Shown here piece by piece: positions 61,231 to 64,000 of a stretch of 64,000 nucleotides of DNA. Positions within the stretch are counted from its first letter, which is position 1, and every line of letters begins with the position of its first letter. The notes beneath the pieces were generated by a model that ran no database searches, was not told the origin of the DNA, and saw only the letters and a program-made list of their open reading frames with translations. The stretch is taken from positions 1-64,000 of the IMG/VR virus record IMGVR_UViG_3300027888_000004; one strand, written 5' to 3'. The DNA comes from a virus. The translations under genes and the position numbers were made by a program.

Positions 61231-62112
61231 ATGAGCGAGAAAAAAACTAAAAAGGTATCGTATGCTAACTTACTGAAGGAGGCTCTTTCGGATTATACCG
61301 ATACTCCGAAAAATGTAGATACGTTGGGTCCATTCCTCGATCCTATACTCAGTTATAAGGGCGATGGCGAACTACCCACCCACAAAGATGCCGCATCAAT
61401 CCTTGAAAGGTATTATTTTAAGCAGGAACAGGATGAAGGCGTTACCATATCCCTTGATGAAGAAGAGTCTGTCGTCAATAAGGATATTGTGACTGTGGGC
61501 AAGGACAAAGCTGCTCTTGCCGATGAACCAGAATCAGTCAAAAAGTCCAAAGATGATACTGAAGATGCGATGGCTATGGAGCAGGAAGAAATGGATGTGG
61601 AAGAGGAAGAGGAAGAGACTGAGGAAGTAGAAGAGCAAATGGTTCCCGAGGAGCCTGCTGGTCTTTCTGGAGATGAAAAAGAACTTCCGCCACGTAAAGG
61701 TAAAGATGGTGAGGGGCAAGTTGAGCCTGCAAAACTAGAGTCACAGGTCGTCGAGGAAGATGACTCAGTTGAAAATGCAGTTATCGAAAAGCTGATCTCT
61801 GAGATGGAAGAGGAAGAAGCAGACGAGGAAGCAGAGGAAGAGGAAGCTGCACCCGTCGCTGAGCAGGATGAAGAAGCGGAGGAAGAGAAAGAAGAGGAAG
61901 AAGAAGAGTTAGACGTCGACAAAGAAATGGAAGAAGAAGAGGAAGAGGAAGAGGAAGCTATTGAAGAGCAAATTCCTATTCAAAAGATAGCTGGTGCAGG
62001 CGGATTGGATAAAGAAGAGATGGAAGAGATGTATGAGTCCTTTCAAATCTTCAAAGAGCAAATTGAGGAAGATGACACTCCTGACATTAGCTCAGATGAA
62101 GTAATTGTCTAG
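61231..62112 (+). CDS. Extremely acidic low-complexity protein (possible head core/scaffold)
   Basis: 293 residues. Residues about 105-245 are mostly Glu/Asp with long E runs; ends (MSEKKTKKVSYANLLKEALS; EEMEEMYESFQIFKEQIEE) are helical. It has its own leader element and terminator, and portal-region genes follow, so an abundant prohead-core protein is a fair guess. No family match. Confidence 0.55.
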   Translation: MSEKKTKKVSYANLLKEALSDYTDTPKNVDTLGPFLDPILSYKGDGELPTHKDAASILERYYFKQEQDEGVTISLDEEESVVNKDIVTVGKDKAALADEPESVKKSKDDTEDAMAMEQEEMDVEEEEEETEEVEEQMVPEEPAGLSGDEKELPPRKGKDGEGQVEPAKLESQVVEEDDSVENAVIEKLISEMEEEEADEEAEEEEAAPVAEQDEEAEEEKEEEEEELDVDKEMEEEEEEEEEAIEEQIPIQKIAGAGGLDKEEMEEMYESFQIFKEQIEEDDTPDISSDEVIV

Positions 62113-62124
62113 AACTTAAATAGA

Positions 62125-62172
62125 ACTCAACAGTGGAGGTCAGTCTTCCTTCACTGTTGAGTCTATTTTTTT
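62125..62172 (+). terminator. Rho-independent terminator
   Basis: 11-bp stem ACTCAACAGTG/CACTGTTGAGT with 16-base loop, then CTATTTTTTT. Confidence 0.85.
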
Positions 62173-62190
62173 GGATTTTTGGAAAATGCC

Positions 62191-62487
62191 ATGAAAAAAG
62201 AAAAACGAAGAGTGAAGATTCATGAAGCGAATCATGTAATAATATTTAGAGGTCGGCCAGTAAGAACTCCAGTTACTTTGGATGTTACCGATAAAGAATT
62301 CGATTTTATTATGATGAATATACAGTCTAGAGGAATTATGAAATATGAAGTTGAAGACATAATTAAGAATGAGGCGCCTTTCGAAGAAAGTTTAGTTATG
62401 AAAGTCCCTCAGGATATTGAAGAAGTAGTTGGTGTCGAAGAGTTCGAGGGCCAGTCAACCCTTGATAGAATTTTGGAAGAAAAATGA
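62191..62487 (+). CDS. Hypothetical protein, paralogue of the gene at 21180
   Basis: 98 residues from ATG 62191. FRGRPVRTPVTLDVTDKE and RGIMKYEVEDII match the 21180 protein. Acidic C-terminus. Immediately follows the terminator; the ribosome site is weak. Confidence 0.55.
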   Translation: MKKEKRRVKIHEANHVIIFRGRPVRTPVTLDVTDKEFDFIMMNIQSRGIMKYEVEDIIKNEAPFEESLVMKVPQDIEEVVGVEEFEGQSTLDRILEEK

Positions 62488-62762
62488 AGGTTATTAAAAT
62501 AATCCACGAAAATGCGGACCCTATTGAAGTTCACGACAACGATGAAAGAGATTTGGTATCATATGCCGAGAACCTTTCAAAACTTCTTGAAGCTAGTAAT
62601 GTAACAATATTAGAGACCACTTCGGGGTCAGTTATAGTTAGGCCATCGCGAGTGTGCTCAATTGTAGTCTCCGAAGTAAATGATGAAGGTGAACTAGTTA
62701 AAGAAACTGTGACTGAAACCGAAAGTATAGAAAGCGAGGACGTCGTTACTGACGGAGAATAA
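62484..62762 (+). CDS. Small acidic hypothetical protein
   Basis: 92 residues, ATGA overlap with the previous gene. Beta-rich (VTILETTSGSVIVRPSRV), acidic tail. Unknown function. Confidence 0.55.
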   Translation: MKVIKIIHENADPIEVHDNDERDLVSYAENLSKLLEASNVTILETTSGSVIVRPSRVCSIVVSEVNDEGELVKETVTETESIESEDVVTDGE

Positions 62763-62763
62763 T

Positions 62764-63207
62764 GTGTCACCATACATCCCTGTAGGTTTAGCTTCTATAG
62801 CATTTTGTGCACTATTGTTTCTATTCAATAGATATCAAGATTCAAGAAAGAGAATGGAGGCAATAAAAAATTTCCCATCGTATGCTACTACACTTGGTTA
62901 TCATTTAGAAAAAGCATATGAGATAATTCATAAAGACAGAATGCTTGTCTATTCTCTTGAAGCAACGAGAGTTCCAGATGAGCAGTTTAATGTTATTACA
63001 AAAGATTTTATAGGTTTAGTACTTAAATTAATGGGCCCTAAATTGACAAAAGAGTTCACTTATATTTATGGAAATCTCGATACTCTTATCTTTAATATAA
63101 CTGAGTTCTTTAATACTAAATATGAAGATGATGAGATAAGGCGAGATGCCATGACAGCAATGATTGAAAAAGAAATTGACGAGGGCGAGGAAACTACCGG
63201 AGAATAA
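62764..63207 (+). CDS. Membrane-anchored hypothetical protein (GTG start)
   Basis: 147 residues: N-terminal helix PVGLASIAFCALLFLFN, then a soluble helical domain with an acidic tail. Directly precedes the portal gene. Possible head-assembly membrane factor, by position only. Confidence 0.5.
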   Translation: MSPYIPVGLASIAFCALLFLFNRYQDSRKRMEAIKNFPSYATTLGYHLEKAYEIIHKDRMLVYSLEATRVPDEQFNVITKDFIGLVLKLMGPKLTKEFTYIYGNLDTLIFNITEFFNTKYEDDEIRRDAMTAMIEKEIDEGEETTGE

Positions 63208-63209
63208 AT

Positions 63210-64000
63210 ATGCCACTCAGTGATACATTTGATAAATTAAAATCGTCAGTCCTTGGAGTAAAAACTACAAAGATTGATAAAACATTAGATAAAGCGGTTC
63301 GAGACATTTCAATGTATAAGTCTCAATCCGGAAGAAATGGATATATAGACTTAGTGCGTTCTGTTATTGCTAAGAGTGGTCAAATAGATATTGGTACTGG
63401 TGGACAAGGTTTATTTGGACAAGCAGCAACTCCTGCAATGATGGGTCAAGGTGGGAGGTTAATGCGCTATAGAACATATGAAGCAATCGTCTCAAATATA
63501 AGTTATTGTTTCAGGGCCCTAAGTGTTTTAACAGATAATATTCTTTCACCAGATGACATTACAAAAATTTCTCTTGATATTAAACCAATTGAACAAATAA
63601 CAGATGAAATATCGACTGAGACAATAGTGAATCTTGTAGAGGAGATTATCAAGAGGGTAAAACTTGAGCAACATTTAACTAGGATAGTTAGAAACACTTT
63701 AAAGTTTGGTGATTATTTTTGCGAGATTGCAGATACAAAAACAGCATTGACATCTAGAGCCATAATTGCAGAATATCACCAGTATTTAGATGCAAATAAG
63801 ATAAATACAGATAAGGAAACTATAGTAATAGAAAGTGATGAATTTAAGAAGTCTGATTTTAATACAAAAATTACTATTGATTATTCTGCCTTTACAGAAG
63901 CAGAAGTATCAGAAGAGGGAGAAAAAAGTAAAGATGATGATGAAGAAGATGAAATGAATTTAAATGATGTACATTTAGTTTACCATGAACCAAAATTTGT
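63210..64000 (+). CDS. Portal vertex protein (gp20-like), partial
   Basis: Open from ATG 63210 to the window end (263 codons visible). RYRTYEAIVSNISYCFRALS, LTDNILSPDDIT and LKFGDYFCEI are the N-terminal marks of gp20-type portals of T4-like phages. An acidic insert (EEGEKSKDDDEEDE, about 231-250) precedes VHLVYHEPKFV. The dodecameric portal is the DNA entry channel and head-tail connector. Confidence 0.75.
   Translation, partial: MPLSDTFDKLKSSVLGVKTTKIDKTLDKAVRDISMYKSQSGRNGYIDLVRSVIAKSGQIDIGTGGQGLFGQAATPAMMGQGGRLMRYRTYEAIVSNISYCFRALSVLTDNILSPDDITKISLDIKPIEQITDEISTETIVNLVEEIIKRVKLEQHLTRIVRNTLKFGDYFCEIADTKTALTSRAIIAEYHQYLDANKINTDKETIVIESDEFKKSDFNTKITIDYSAFTEAEVSEEGEKSKDDDEEDEMNLNDVHLVYHEPKF

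Noticed and set aside
61413-61922. Long leftward open frame encoding a Ser-rich protein
   Set aside because: It is the complement of the Glu/Asp-rich repeats of the acidic protein gene; no ribosome site, and composition is an artefact of GAA/GAG codons.
1-64000. tRNA genes, integrase, transposase, terminase large subunit and major capsid protein
   Set aside because: Looked for in gaps and among the genes; none recognised. Terminase and capsid genes probably lie to the right of the window beyond the portal.

Overview
The window is one stretch of an AT-rich genome of a large tailed phage, probably a distant T4-like myovirus. It has a T4-style replisome (sliding clamp, AAA+ clamp loader, primase, DnaB-type helicase, flap nuclease, family B polymerase, Dda-like helicase), a RuvC-like resolvase, a GroES-like co-chaperonin, a PAAR spike tip, a GH108 endolysin and, at the right edge, the start of a gp20-like portal gene. 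Genes are tightly packed, with many ATGA or TAATG overlaps and clear GGAGG ribosome sites. I saw no tRNA genes, integrase, CRISPR array or insertion sequence. The host cannot be named. B12-dependent ribonucleotide reductase, a type IV pilin-like protein, a PilZ protein and heptosyltransferase-like genes suggest a Gram-negative, perhaps anaerobic, piliated bacterium.

Layout. 1-15414 is one long leftward block of replication and nucleotide genes: class II RNR, LigD-type phosphoesterase, RuvC, flap nuclease, clamp, primase, clamp loader, PyrE-like transferase, DenV-like glycosylase, Dda-like helicase, and small zinc proteins. From 15578 the main direction is rightward. A possible Rep protein is followed at once by four and a half 20-bp iterons, a candidate origin. 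Then come large unknown or structural-like genes, a Nudix hydrolase, an actin-like ATPase, and a glycan-synthesis region (23356-38124) with at least seven glycosyltransferases, a pyruvyl transferase, a B12/radical SAM enzyme and two methyltransferases. 39624-64000 carries QueC, QueE and a DpdA-like transglycosylase (7-deazaguanine DNA modification), SLOG and macro-domain proteins, a dCMP deaminase gene broken by one in-frame TGA, a uracil-DNA-glycosylase/family B polymerase fusion, thymidylate synthase, the endolysin, five zinc-finger paralogues, the replicative helicase, an extremely acidic protein and the portal.

The most striking feature is the architecture. Six short leftward cassettes (27750-30175, 38176-39474, 40316-41316, 43319-44830, 47327-48249, 51739-52531) are set into the rightward region. 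All seven divergent junctions in the window carry the same 14-bp element, CTATATATATTAAT read leftward (one variant), about 40-80 bp before the first leftward gene. All seven also carry a second element, roughly ATATGGAACAAAATAAAAA, reading rightward. All six convergent junctions have a hairpin. The cassettes encode almost only small membrane, secreted, zinc-binding or regulatory proteins (type IV pilin, PilZ, secreted metalloprotease, anti-sigma-like zinc finger), which suggests plug-in modules for host takeover or envelope change under one shared promoter class.
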